From assembly GCF_000014745.1 (NCBI RefSeq), contig NC_008347.1, forward strand, positions 992,001-1,056,000: a stretch of 64,000 bases of DNA, read 5' to 3'. Below, piece after piece: positions 18,000 to 25,977 of the stretch. Position 1 is the stretch's first letter; every line of letters starts with the position of its first letter. Origin of the DNA: Maricaulis maris MCS10 (lineage in GTDB: Bacteria > Pseudomonadota > Alphaproteobacteria > Caulobacterales > Maricaulaceae). The position numbers and the translations under genes were made by a program. The notes below the pieces were generated by a model. It was not told where the DNA came from. It saw only the letters and a program-made list of their open reading frames with translations, and ran no database searches.

Positions 18000-19966
18000 G
18001 CCCGTGCCCGTCGAAGGCTCGGCGGACGGGCTGGGTCAGACGCTTTGCGCAGGGGCATTGGCGTTGAGAGAATGGGGTCGATCTGGTCGGCATCCATGGG
18101 TGCCCCGATCAGATAGCCCTGGACGTGACGGGCTCCCAGCGTCCGCAGGATATGGACCTGGGCCTCCGTCTCGACGCCCTCGATGACACAACCCAGATCG
18201 AGCGATTGTGACAGGGCCAGCATGGTCCGCACGATCTTGAAGGATGAACTGTCCTCCAGCATCTGGCTGACGAAGGAGCGGTCGATCTTGAGTTTGGAGA
18301 CCGGCAGTTGCTGCAAGTATTGCAACGAGGAATAGCCGACGCCGAAATCGTCCAGCGCGATTGAATGGCCGGCGGCCGAGATCTGGTCGATCGCCCGGCG
18401 CGCCTGGTTGAAATCGCTCATCATCGCCGTTTCGGTGATCTCGAATTCGATCCGGCTGGCCGGCAGGCCGCTCTGCCTGACGGTATCGAGCAGGCTGTCC
18501 ATCGCCTGCGGGGACATCAGGTCATGCGCTGACAGGTTGAAGGACAGGGTGATGTCCGTCGGCCAGCTCGCCATCTCCCGCAATGCCTTGCTCAGCAGGG
18601 TCTGGGTCAGGCCGCGGATCAGCCCGGCCCGTTCGGCGGCAGGAATGAAGAGGTCGGGAGTGACGCTGCCGAGTTCGGGCGAGTCCCACCGTGCCAGGGC
18701 CTCAAAGCCTGTGACCTTCGACTTCACCAGGTCGTATTGCGGCTGGAACTTGACGCTGAACTCCGCCTCGTGGTCGCTGCGGCGAAGGGCCTTGTCCAGC
18801 TGGCTGGACGCCGTCATTTCCTGTTCCAGCGCAGCATTGAAGACCACCGCCTTGCCCTGCAGGGCGCGCTTGGCGAAATAAAGGGCGTGGTCGGCCCGTT
18901 CCATCAGTTCCTGCGCGCTGACCTGCGGATCATTGCAGATCAACAGGCCGACCGAGCCTGATGACTTGCACGTGTATTCGCCCAGTTCATAGGGCTCTGA
19001 CAGGGCCGCCTCGACCCGGTGTCCAAGCGCCAGGGCTGTCTCATTGAGCGTGCAGGGTATTGCGGCGAGCAGGGCGAATTCGTCCCCTCCCAGGCGGGCC
19101 GGGGTGACCGTCTCGTCGGCGATGTCGCACAGTCGCTCGGCCACGATCTTGAGCATCTCGTCACCAGCCGCGTGGCCGTAGGTGTCGTTGACGGGTTTGA
19201 AGCCATCAAGGTCGACCAGGCCAAGGATGAAAGGCTCGCCATGGCTGCGAAGCCGCTCAATATGTTGGTCCAGGGCCAGGAAGAAGCTTCGACGGTTGGG
19301 CAGGCCCGTCAGCGCGTCGCATTCGGCAAGGTGACGGGCATCACGCTCGAGCTGCTCTGCGGTTTCACGGTCCCGAACCGCTTCCAGGCGGGCCTTGACG
19401 GCGTTGAGCACGGAATTGCGGATGATCACCGCGATGGCGACAGCCGCCATCACGCCAGCAAGGCCAACCGAGAGGTAATTGCTCGTCATGTGCGGCAGAT
19501 TGACATGAACCAGATAGGCCAATGCTGCGCAGCAGAAAGCCACGGCGATGACAATCGCACGCCGGCGGGGCAGCAGGGTCGCGAAGATCGGCATCATCAA
19601 GATCGAGTAGACGAGGTTTTCCTGCTCGAACGACAACAATTGTTGCAGATTGGAGTTGAGGAAGAGGACGAGGCAGATGATGCCGCCGGCGATCTCGAGA
19701 TGCCGACTGGACAGGTTTCGACGCAAGGCCATGTAAACAATACTGAGGGTCGTCAGACCGACGACGTTCATCACCAGCATGGGCCCGTCATAGATCGGGT
19801 TCGGGAAGATCAGGCGCGTCAGCAGATCATAGAGCACGAACAGCAGGATCGCGATCGTCGCCCCGTTGAGGATGGGCTGATAGGCGACGACCACTTCATC
19901 GGCGAGTGGCGCATCGGCTTCAGCCTTCTGGCTGGAGGGCAACGGGTCGTGGCGGTGGGTCCGCAT
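17996..19966 (-). CDS. Membrane GGDEF-EAL c-di-GMP signalling protein
   Basis: I choose ATG 19966 (MRTHRHDPLPSS) over a TTG six codons upstream because AGGAAG lies 4-5 bases before it. The 656-residue protein has six hydrophobic helices (about residues 30-190), then a GGDEF domain with intact RLGGDEFALL (about residue 293) and an EAL domain with intact GFEALARW, the N in FNLS, ETA, LDDFGVGYSS, KIDRSF and EGVETEAQ. The RxxD inhibitory site expected just before GGDEF is absent. Both cyclase and phosphodiesterase activity are possible, and the net direction cannot be read from sequence. A PAN protein follows in the same operon. Confidence 0.9.
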   Translation of the reverse strand: MRTHRHDPLPSSQKAEADAPLADEVVVAYQPILNGATIAILLFVLYDLLTRLIFPNPIYDGPMLVMNVVGLTTLSIVYMALRRNLSSRHLEIAGGIICLVLFLNSNLQQLLSFEQENLVYSILMMPIFATLLPRRRAIVIAVAFCCAALAYLVHVNLPHMTSNYLSVGLAGVMAAVAIAVIIRNSVLNAVKARLEAVRDRETAEQLERDARHLAECDALTGLPNRRSFFLALDQHIERLRSHGEPFILGLVDLDGFKPVNDTYGHAAGDEMLKIVAERLCDIADETVTPARLGGDEFALLAAIPCTLNETALALGHRVEAALSEPYELGEYTCKSSGSVGLLICNDPQVSAQELMERADHALYFAKRALQGKAVVFNAALEQEMTASSQLDKALRRSDHEAEFSVKFQPQYDLVKSKVTGFEALARWDSPELGSVTPDLFIPAAERAGLIRGLTQTLLSKALREMASWPTDITLSFNLSAHDLMSPQAMDSLLDTVRQSGLPASRIEFEITETAMMSDFNQARRAIDQISAAGHSIALDDFGVGYSSLQYLQQLPVSKLKIDRSFVSQMLEDSSSFKIVRTMLALSQSLDLGCVIEGVETEAQVHILRTLGARHVQGYLIGAPMDADQIDPILSTPMPLRKASDPARPPSLRRARA

Positions 19967-20053
19967 CGGGCTTCCTGATAGCAATTTCTGCCCTGTCTAG
20001 TGATGCCGCCTTAAATCGTGGATAAGCCGTCCGGTAAAATTCGAACTATCTGC

Positions 20054-20068
20054 GGTTTTATTAAAACC
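20054..20068. promoter_or_regulatory. Palindrome in the divergent GGDEF-EAL / ion channel promoter region
   Basis: GGTTTTATTAAAACC has perfect 7-bp arms around one T. It lies in the AT-rich 203-bp spacer between the GGDEF-EAL start (19966) and the channel start (20170). This looks like an operator that could act on either promoter. The binding factor is unknown. Confidence 0.4.
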
Positions 20069-20169
20069 ATGATCTGGCAGCAGATGATTGAATTTCAACG
20101 GAGACAGGGCTAGGAGCAGCGCAGCATGGCCGCAGGACAGGCGGCGTGTCGGCGGCTTTGGGGGATCAA

Positions 20170-21006
20170 ATGAAGGCTTTTGTCGAAAGCGCGGGTTTTC
20201 GCAATTTCATCATGACGCTGATCGTGCTCAACGCGATCACGCTGGGTCTGGAGACCTACCCTTATGAGGGCGCCTGGTTCACGACCTGGATGCCGCTGCT
20301 GGACCGCACCATCGTCATCATATTCGTGGTCGAGATTGCGCTGCGCCTGATCGTCTATCGCCACCGCTTTTTCATGAATGGCTGGAACTGGTTCGACCTC
20401 GCCGTGATCATCATCTCGATCCTGCCGGCCGCCGGCGGCTTCTCGGTCCTGCGGGCGCTGCGTATCGTGCGCGCCTTTCGCCTGTTCTCGGTCATGCCGG
20501 ACCTGCGCAAGGTCGTGGAAGCCCTGCTGCGCGCCATTCCGGGCATGGGCGCCGTGATGGCTGTGCTGGGGCTGATGTTCTACGTCTCCGCCGTCATGGC
20601 GACGAAATTCTTTTCGGAGACCAATCCGGAACGTTTCGGCTCGCTGGGGGAGAGTGCCTTTGCCCTGTTCCAGGTGATGACGCTGGAAGGCTGGGCCACT
20701 GATGTCGCCATCCCGGTAATGGAATTTCATCCCTGGGCCTGGGTTTTCTTCCTCGTTTTCATCGTCCTGACCAGTTTCGCGGTCCTCAACCTCTTCATCG
20801 CCATCATCGTCGACAGCCTGCAGGCCAAGCATTTCGATGATGAGGAAGCGCGCGACCTGGAAGCCGATGCCGACCGCGATGTCCTGCATGCGGAAATCGC
20901 CGGCATGCGGACCCAGATCGCCGAGCTGACGGCCCTGGTTCAGCGCTCGGTGGGCGAAGCCCCGTCAGCCAGTATCACCGAGAAGGACGCTGACAGGTCG
21001 GAGTAG
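20170..21006 (+). CDS. Voltage-gated cation channel (NaChBac family) with TLEGWAT filter
   Basis: ATG 20170 is preceded by GGGGGA six bases upstream, so it is favoured over GTG 20146. The 278-residue subunit has S1-S4 (about residues 10-107), with S4 arginines R95, R98, R101 and R104. The pore helix leads to the filter T171-L-E-G-W-A-T177, S6 spans about 191-217, and a C-terminal coiled coil is at about 238-262. Four copies form the channel. NaChBac-type Na+ channels have TLESW; here the fourth position is Gly, as described for the Ca2+-selective CavMr. The ion may therefore be Ca2+ rather than Na+ (inference). The 3' end overlaps the convergent penicillin-binding protein gene by 67 bases. 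Confidence 0.9.
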   Translation: MKAFVESAGFRNFIMTLIVLNAITLGLETYPYEGAWFTTWMPLLDRTIVIIFVVEIALRLIVYRHRFFMNGWNWFDLAVIIISILPAAGGFSVLRALRIVRAFRLFSVMPDLRKVVEALLRAIPGMGAVMAVLGLMFYVSAVMATKFFSETNPERFGSLGESAFALFQVMTLEGWATDVAIPVMEFHPWAWVFFLVFIVLTSFAVLNLFIAIIVDSLQAKHFDDEEARDLEADADRDVLHAEIAGMRTQIAELTALVQRSVGEAPSASITEKDADRSE

Positions 21007-22910
21007 AAGGCGGCCAGCCGCTCTTCCCGTTCCGAGCGTGTGCGCGGCGCCGGGGCCGATAGCGGCCGCACCGGCAGGTCCTGATGCACCCGGGTCATGA
21101 AGCGTTGCCAGATAATCGCCGGCAGGCCGCCGCCGGTGACGTCGTCCATCGGTGTGTCATCATCATTGCCAACCCAGACCCCGGCTGTGAAATCGGCCGT
21201 ATAGCCAACGAACCAGGCATCGCGGAAGGACTGGCTGGTCCCGGTTTTCCCGGCCGAGGCGCGGCCTGGCAGGGCGGCCCGCCGGCCGGTTCCGCTCAGC
21301 ACCACATCCTGCAACATGGTCGACATCGAGCGGGCGGTCGCGGCCGTCGTTGCCCGCTGGGCCGGCGTGTCGACATGTTCAAACAGGATGTCGCCGCGTG
21401 AATTGGTGATCGAGGTGATGAAATAGGGCTCGCGGCGGGCCCCGTCATTGCCGAACACGGCATAGGCCGAGGTCAGTTCGAGCAGATTCACTTCCGCGGC
21501 GCCGAGCGCGATGGCGGGCAGTTCGGGCAAGGGCGAGCGGATGCCGAAGCGCTGTCCGACCTCGACCACACGGGCAATGCCAACCTGGTCTGCGACCTGG
21601 GCCGCGACCGTGTTGATCGAGCGTTTCAGCGCTTCTTGCAGGGTCACCAGACCGCGAAACCCGCCGGAGAAATTCTGCGGCGTCCAGCCTTCCAGGTCGA
21701 TCGGCTCGTCCCATACCGCCGAGGACGGATCATAGCCCGCCTCCAGCGCTGCGGCGAAGACGAAGGGCTTGAAGGCCGAGCCGGGCTGGCGCTGGGCCTG
21801 GATGGCGCGATTGAACTGGCTGGTCGCATAGTCGCGGCCCCCGGCAAAGGCCCGGATCGCCCCGTCCGGTGCCAGCAGCATGATCGCGGCCTCGCCGGCA
21901 TTCTGGGCCTCGCCCTCTTCGTCCAGCACAGTCTCGATGACGTCGTGTGCCGCCCGCGACAGGGCCGGGTCGAGCGTGGTGCGGATGACCAGATCGGGGA
22001 CGTCGGCGGCGACCAGATCGGCGGCTTCGGCGAGGGCATAGTCAAAGGCGTGACCCCAGACCGCCGTGGCATTGGGGTCGGAGGTGTCGGCGACCGGTGC
22101 GGCCGGTTCGGCGATGGCGGCATCATGGGCTGCCTGGTCGATGAAACCGGCCTCCAGCATGGCGTCGAGCACGGTCGCGGCGCGAGCCTGGGCGGCAGCC
22201 AGATTGACCGTCGGGTCAAGCCGGCTGGGTGCCTTGGGCAGGGCCGCCAGAAGTGCCGCCTCGGCCAGGGTCAACTCGGTCGCCGGCTTGTCGAAATAGC
22301 GCTGCGCCGCCGCTTCGACGCCAAAGGCGCGGGCGCCCAGATAGATGCGGTTGAGATAAAGCTCGAGAATCTCGGTCTTGGTCAGATGGTCTTCCAGCTG
22401 CCGCGCCAGCCGCATTTCCTGGATCTTGCGGCGCAGATGCCGGTCCGGCGTCAGGATCAGATTCTTGACCAGCTGCATGGTGATGGTCGAACCACCCTGG
22501 ACCGAGCGGCCGGCCTGGAAATTGACCCACAAGGCCCGGAAAACGCCGCGCAGATCGACGCCGTCATGCTCGTAAAAGCGCTGGTCCTCGATCGCCAGGA
22601 AGGCCTGCGGTACATGCTCGGGCAGGGCATCCAGCGCCACCGCACGGGCATATAAGGGGCCCCGTACCGCCAGCACATGACCGTCGCGATCCTGCAGCGT
22701 CACCGAGGGTTCGCGCCGGGTCGACCACAGTTCGGAGGCCGAAGTCGGAGCGGCCGGCAGGTCGTGGAAGGCCCAATGCCAGCCGGTCACGCCCAACACC
22801 GTGCCCAGCAGGACAAGCGAGCCCAGCACGCCGCCGAGGATCAGGCGCGTGCGACGTGTGCGTCGGTCACGTTCCATCATGTGATCCGCGCGAAACGGCT
22901 CCTGATACAT
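20940..22910 (-). CDS. Class A penicillin-binding protein (PBP1A-like)
   Basis: This 656-residue bifunctional enzyme polymerises and cross-links peptidoglycan. A cytoplasmic basic stretch precedes one transmembrane helix (about residues 23-48). The glycosyltransferase catalytic motif is EDQRFYEHDG (108-117), followed by GGSTITMQLVKN. The transpeptidase has SxxK at S378-K381 (PGSAFKPF), SIN at 431-433 and KTGTS at 555-559. An alternative start lies ten codons downstream at 22880, and the ribosome sites do not decide between them. The 3' end overlaps the cation-channel gene on the other strand. Confidence 0.92.
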   Translation of the reverse strand: MYQEPFRADHMMERDRRTRRTRLILGGVLGSLVLLGTVLGVTGWHWAFHDLPAAPTSASELWSTRREPSVTLQDRDGHVLAVRGPLYARAVALDALPEHVPQAFLAIEDQRFYEHDGVDLRGVFRALWVNFQAGRSVQGGSTITMQLVKNLILTPDRHLRRKIQEMRLARQLEDHLTKTEILELYLNRIYLGARAFGVEAAAQRYFDKPATELTLAEAALLAALPKAPSRLDPTVNLAAAQARAATVLDAMLEAGFIDQAAHDAAIAEPAAPVADTSDPNATAVWGHAFDYALAEAADLVAADVPDLVIRTTLDPALSRAAHDVIETVLDEEGEAQNAGEAAIMLLAPDGAIRAFAGGRDYATSQFNRAIQAQRQPGSAFKPFVFAAALEAGYDPSSAVWDEPIDLEGWTPQNFSGGFRGLVTLQEALKRSINTVAAQVADQVGIARVVEVGQRFGIRSPLPELPAIALGAAEVNLLELTSAYAVFGNDGARREPYFITSITNSRGDILFEHVDTPAQRATTAATARSMSTMLQDVVLSGTGRRAALPGRASAGKTGTSQSFRDAWFVGYTADFTAGVWVGNDDDTPMDDVTGGGLPAIIWQRFMTRVHQDLPVRPLSAPAPRTRSEREERLAAFYSDLSASFSVILADGASPTER

Positions 22911-22976
22911 GCTATAGCCACCCCTCTCGGGCTTAGTCTAAGGCCTGCCAATCGAGGCCAAATTCAGGCGTTTGTC

Positions 22977-23441
22977 ATGTCATTGCCTTTCTGGAAGATG
23001 AAATCTCTCGGCGAGATGAGCAAATCGGAATGGGAGTCGCTGTGCGACCATTGCGGCAAATGCTGTCTGATCAAGCTGGAAGACGAGGATACCGGCCTCA
23101 ACCTGGACACCGATGTCGCCTGCAAGCTTTACGACTGCAACAAGGGCGGCTGCCGCCACTACGCCAACCGTCACACCCATGTGCCCGACTGCGTCGTCCT
23201 GACGCCGGACAATGTCCCCAAACTCAAATGGATCCCGCAAACCTGCGCCTACCGCCTGATCGCCGAAGGCCGCGACTTGTTCGACTGGCACCCGCTGAAA
23301 ACCGGCGACCCCGAGAGCACCCGCAAGGCCGGCATGTCGGTGATCGGCCGGGTGACGTCCGAAACCCAGTTCTCCGATCCCGACAGTGTCGACTGGGAAG
23401 CGCGGATCACGGAATGGCCGGGTGAGGGGGATGAGGATTGA
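22977..23441 (+). CDS. YcgN / UPF0260 family CxxCxxCC protein
   Basis: The start at ATG 22977 (MSLPFWKMKSLGEMSKSEW) gives 154 residues, the usual family length. The N-terminal cysteine cluster CDHCGKCCLIKLEDEDTG and later cysteines (ACKLYDCNKGGCRHY, PDCVVL, TCAYRL) suggest a metal or iron-sulfur site. The family function is unknown. It is divergent from the penicillin-binding protein gene with a 66-bp shared promoter region. Confidence 0.88.
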   Translation: MSLPFWKMKSLGEMSKSEWESLCDHCGKCCLIKLEDEDTGLNLDTDVACKLYDCNKGGCRHYANRHTHVPDCVVLTPDNVPKLKWIPQTCAYRLIAEGRDLFDWHPLKTGDPESTRKAGMSVIGRVTSETQFSDPDSVDWEARITEWPGEGDED

Positions 23442-23446
23442 GGCTC

Positions 23447-23471
23447 GGTCAGTCTGACTGATCCGGTTTTT
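23447..23471 (+). terminator. Rho-independent terminator after the ycgN-like gene
   Basis: A hairpin with arms GGTCAGT and ACTGATC around CTG is followed by CCGG and five Ts. It begins 6 bases after the stop codon at 23441. Confidence 0.65.
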
Positions 23472-23472
23472 C

Positions 23473-23570
23473 ATTTTTCCCGGGCGAAGACCCGGGACCA
23501 ACCGACCTTGTTTGGAGGCGATGAGTTTCCCGTTGGTCCCGGATAGCGCTGCCGCGCTTCCGGGAAAAAT
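23473..23570. repeat. ATTTTTCCCG palindromic repeat, copy 1
   Basis: The ends ATTTTTCCCGGG and TTCCGGGAAAAAT pair. Inside, GGGACCAAC and GTTGGTCCC form a second stem around an unpaired centre. A related element lies at 27501-27625, sharing the right half CGTTGGTCCCGGATAGCGCT. Confidence 0.75.
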
Positions 23571-23624
23571 GTGTGAGTCGGGGGCGCAGAGATTTCAATG
23601 CAATTCGAAATCTCCCCCAACTCC

Positions 23625-23725
23625 ACCGTCATCCCCCGGCTTGTCCGGGGGACCTCGTCCACCCTGTCACCGGCGAAGCAAAGGTCCCCCGGATCGCTGC
23701 TGCGCATCGACCGTGGGATGACGGT
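23625..23725. repeat. Diverged GTCATCCC-type palindrome
   Basis: The element starts ACCGTCATCCC and ends GGGATGACGGT. Inner pairing includes GGGGGACCT with AGGTCCCCC. The middle differs from the main nested-hairpin family, so this is either a subfamily or a decayed member. The fragment at about 402-427 has a similar start. Confidence 0.6.
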
Positions 23726-23790
23726 TGGGAGTTGCCGTCGTGCAGTGGGGCGGCTCACGCCAGCCTGGCAACAACGCCCCTCCCACACTT

Positions 23791-23917
23791 GTCATCCCCG
23801 CAGGATGTCCGGCGCAGGCCGGACGCATGGCGGGGACCCATGTGCCCGCCACCAGCCAGGTCCCGGGCTTGCGCCCGGCCTGCGCCCGGCCTGCGCCGGG
23901 CGTCCACCCGGGATGAC
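23791..23917. repeat. GTCATCCC nested-hairpin repeat, inverted diverged copy
   Basis: The left end GTCATCCCCGCAGGATGTCC corresponds to the reverse complement of the right end of the other copies, so this member is inverted relative to them. It is about 127 bp. A short CCCGGCCTGCG unit is duplicated in its right half, which explains the extra length. Confidence 0.75.
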
Positions 23918-24004
23918 AAGGGAGTGGCTCCCGCCCGTCCCGAATGCCCGGCATTTTCACGATCGGCTTTACCGGCGCGCAACCCTGCTCGCGGTCCGGT
24001 GTTT

Positions 24005-24023
24005 CAAATTCGAGCCAAATTCG
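24005..24023. promoter_or_regulatory. CAAATTCG direct repeat with 11-bp spacing upstream of GTA g1
   Basis: CAAATTCG occurs at 24005-24012 and 24016-24023, exactly one helical turn apart, about 200 bp before g1. This is a possible binding site for a GTA activator or part of the promoter. No family consensus was available to test it. Confidence 0.3.
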
Positions 24024-24146
24024 TCACAACGGCCATCAAGCAGGACGCGCCACCGATCGTCCTTTGCCATGAAACCAGTGACATTCCCCCCGGCGGGGTC
24101 CGATCGCGGGGATAAACCCGCGACTATCCCCGTATCTGTCCCGAAG

Positions 24147-24180
24147 AACCCGTGACCGTCCAGTCGGTTGCGGGTTTTTT
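24147..24180 (+). terminator. Rho-independent terminator in the GTA leader
   Basis: The stem AACCCGTGACCG pairs with CGGTTGCGGGTT (two G-T pairs) around the loop TCCAGT and is followed directly by six Ts. It lies 46 bases before the g1 start and after any obvious upstream promoter space. No complete gene upstream needs it, since the ycgN-like gene already has its own terminator 700 bases away. Confidence 0.75.
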
Positions 24181-24225
24181 CGTGGACGATATCCGCCCGG
24201 TCGCGGCGTCGGCCTATTGTTCGGC

Positions 24226-24762
24226 ATGACTGGAAAACCCGGACGCGGCCGCCGCGACAAGATGGATATCTATCCTGGATATCTGATGTTCCTGAACGGC
24301 GAGACGGTCGAGGCGATTGCCAAATCCTTCAACCTCACAACCGCCCACATGCGCAAGCGGATCAATGAGCTGCGGGCGCTTGACCCAGGAGAGCTGGATG
24401 CGATCCGCGACGAGGCTTTGGAGCGTCGCCGTCGGCAGGTGGAGATCGAGTTTCTGAGGGGCGACCCCCTCAAGGCGACACGCTTGGCCAATGCCGATGC
24501 GGCGCTCCGCAAGGTCGACCGCGCCAGGACCGAAGCATCGGAAAGCCTCTCAACACCCAAGACAACAGACGAAGAGGACGCGATCGATGACGCAGCCCAG
24601 CAAGCTCGCGACGATGCTTTCCTTCGTCGATACATTCTGGATGCAGACGATGCGCGAGCGGGAGAGGGCGTGGCACAAGGAGGCGGATCGTCAGGAAAGA
24701 GACGCGATCCATACCGACTTCCGCCACCGCGCGACGGGCCCGCAACTGCCGCCGCCGGGTGA
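24226..24762 (+). CDS. GTA g1: small terminase-like protein
   Basis: The position directly before the large terminase and the N-terminal helix-turn-helix-like segment (GETVEAIAKSFNLTTAHMRK) identify this 178-residue protein as the g1 homologue. It would bind DNA and feed it to the packaging motor. The ATG at 24226 is preferred to a TTG three codons upstream. The C-terminal 58 or so residues overlap the g2 gene in another frame (24587-24762). They turn Gly/Pro-rich at the end and may be less constrained. Confidence 0.72.
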   Translation: MTGKPGRGRRDKMDIYPGYLMFLNGETVEAIAKSFNLTTAHMRKRINELRALDPGELDAIRDEALERRRRQVEIEFLRGDPLKATRLANADAALRKVDRARTEASESLSTPKTTDEEDAIDDAAQQARDDAFLRRYILDADDARAGEGVAQGGGSSGKRRDPYRLPPPRDGPATAAAG

Positions 24763-25939
24763 GTGGCTGACCTGGCTCTTCCTGGGTGGGCGCGGTGCCG
24801 GCAAGACCCGCGCCGGCGCCGAATGGGTGCGCCACCGGGCGCTGCGTACGGTCAGCCGGATCGCCCTGGTGGGGCCGACTTTCAATGATGTCCGCGAAGT
24901 GATGATTGAGGGGCCCTCGGGCCTGAAACATCTGGGAAGCGCAATGGAAAGACCGCGCTATGAGGCCAGCCGAAAGCGTCTGGTCTTTCCATCCGGCAGC
25001 CAGGCCTATGCCTTTTCCGCCGAGGATGCGGACGGGCTGCGCGGGCCGCAATTTGACTATGCCTGGGGTGATGAGTTCGCGGCCTGGCCGGACCCGCAAC
25101 GTGTCCTCGACACGCTGCGCATGGGGGTGAGGCTGGGCGGCGCGCCGCGGATATTGCTGACCACCACACCGCGCCCGATCCCGGCGCTGAAAGCCCTGGT
25201 CAAGGCCTGGGATCCGCGCGGTCCCATCCGTGTGACCCATCAGCCGACCGCTGCCAATGCCGCCAATCTGGCGCCCGGCTTTGTCGAGGCGCTCAACGCC
25301 GCCTATGGCGGCTCGATGCTGGGGCGGCAGGAGGTGGAAGGCCTGTTGATCGATGATCCCGATGGCGCCTTGTGGACACGGCCCAAGATTGAGGCGGCGC
25401 GCCTTGCTGCCGGGCAGATGCCGGAGCTGGACCGCATCGTCGTTGCGCTCGACCCGCCGGCGACCGGCGGTCCGCGCTCCGATGAATGCGGGATTGTGGT
25501 GGCCGGCGCGCACGGCGAGGGCCCGGCGCGGATTGCCGTGGTGCTGGCGGACCTGTCCTTCGGTCCCGCTCTGCCCGCCGACTGGGCCGCGCGGGCGGCC
25601 TCCGCCTTTGACGATTACAGCGCCGACGCCCTCATCGCCGAAGCCAACCAGGGCGGCGAAATGGTGCGCTCGGTCCTGCAGGCCGCCGCGCCGGGACTGC
25701 CGGTGCGCCTCGTCCATGCCAGCCGCGGCAAGCGTGCCCGCGCCGAACCGGTTGCGGCCCTCTATGCCGCCGGACGGGTCCGCCATGCGCGACCCTTCCC
25801 GGCGCTGGAAGACCAGATGTGCGCCTTTGGAGCGCCCGACGGCCCCAAATCCAGCCCCGACCGCGTCGATGCGCTGGTCTGGGCGATCAGCGATCTCGTG
25901 CTGGGCCGGACGGGCGCGCCGCGTCTGCGGCGGCTTTAG
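24587..25939 (+). CDS. GTA g2: large terminase subunit (packaging ATPase/nuclease)
   Basis: The 450-residue motor protein cuts and translocates host DNA into GTA heads. The ATPase has Walker A LGGRGAGKTRAG (residues 66-77) and a Walker B/catalytic segment DYAWGDEFAAWPD. The RNase H-like nuclease domain shows acidic residues in VVALDPPATGG, ALIAEANQGGE and SPDRVDALVWA. ATG 24587 has AGAGGA eight bases upstream. A later Met (24614) would still give a full Walker A. It starts inside g1. Confidence 0.93.
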   Translation: MTQPSKLATMLSFVDTFWMQTMRERERAWHKEADRQERDAIHTDFRHRATGPQLPPPGEWLTWLFLGGRGAGKTRAGAEWVRHRALRTVSRIALVGPTFNDVREVMIEGPSGLKHLGSAMERPRYEASRKRLVFPSGSQAYAFSAEDADGLRGPQFDYAWGDEFAAWPDPQRVLDTLRMGVRLGGAPRILLTTTPRPIPALKALVKAWDPRGPIRVTHQPTAANAANLAPGFVEALNAAYGGSMLGRQEVEGLLIDDPDGALWTRPKIEAARLAAGQMPELDRIVVALDPPATGGPRSDECGIVVAGAHGEGPARIAVVLADLSFGPALPADWAARAASAFDDYSADALIAEANQGGEMVRSVLQAAAPGLPVRLVHASRGKRARAEPVAALYAAGRVRHARPFPALEDQMCAFGAPDGPKSSPDRVDALVWAISDLVLGRTGAPRLRRL

Positions 25940-25977
25940 TCACCCGTTTCAAACTTCAATCCAGAAAGGAGCCCACC

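Larger units (their letters stand above)
23442..24225. other. Repeat-rich spacer upstream of the GTA cluster
   Basis: This 784-base gap holds a terminator, three palindromic repeats (23473-23570, 23625-23725, 23791-23917), an AT-richer stretch near 24000-24040 and a second terminator at 24147-24180. I see no credible gene. The GTA promoter is expected between about 23920 and 24140, or in the 45 bases after the second terminator. Confidence 0.65.

Noticed and set aside
23573-24155. Overlapping frames of 180-185 residues in the GTA leader
   Set aside because: They cross three repeats and end in the terminator region. No ribosome site or domain is seen.
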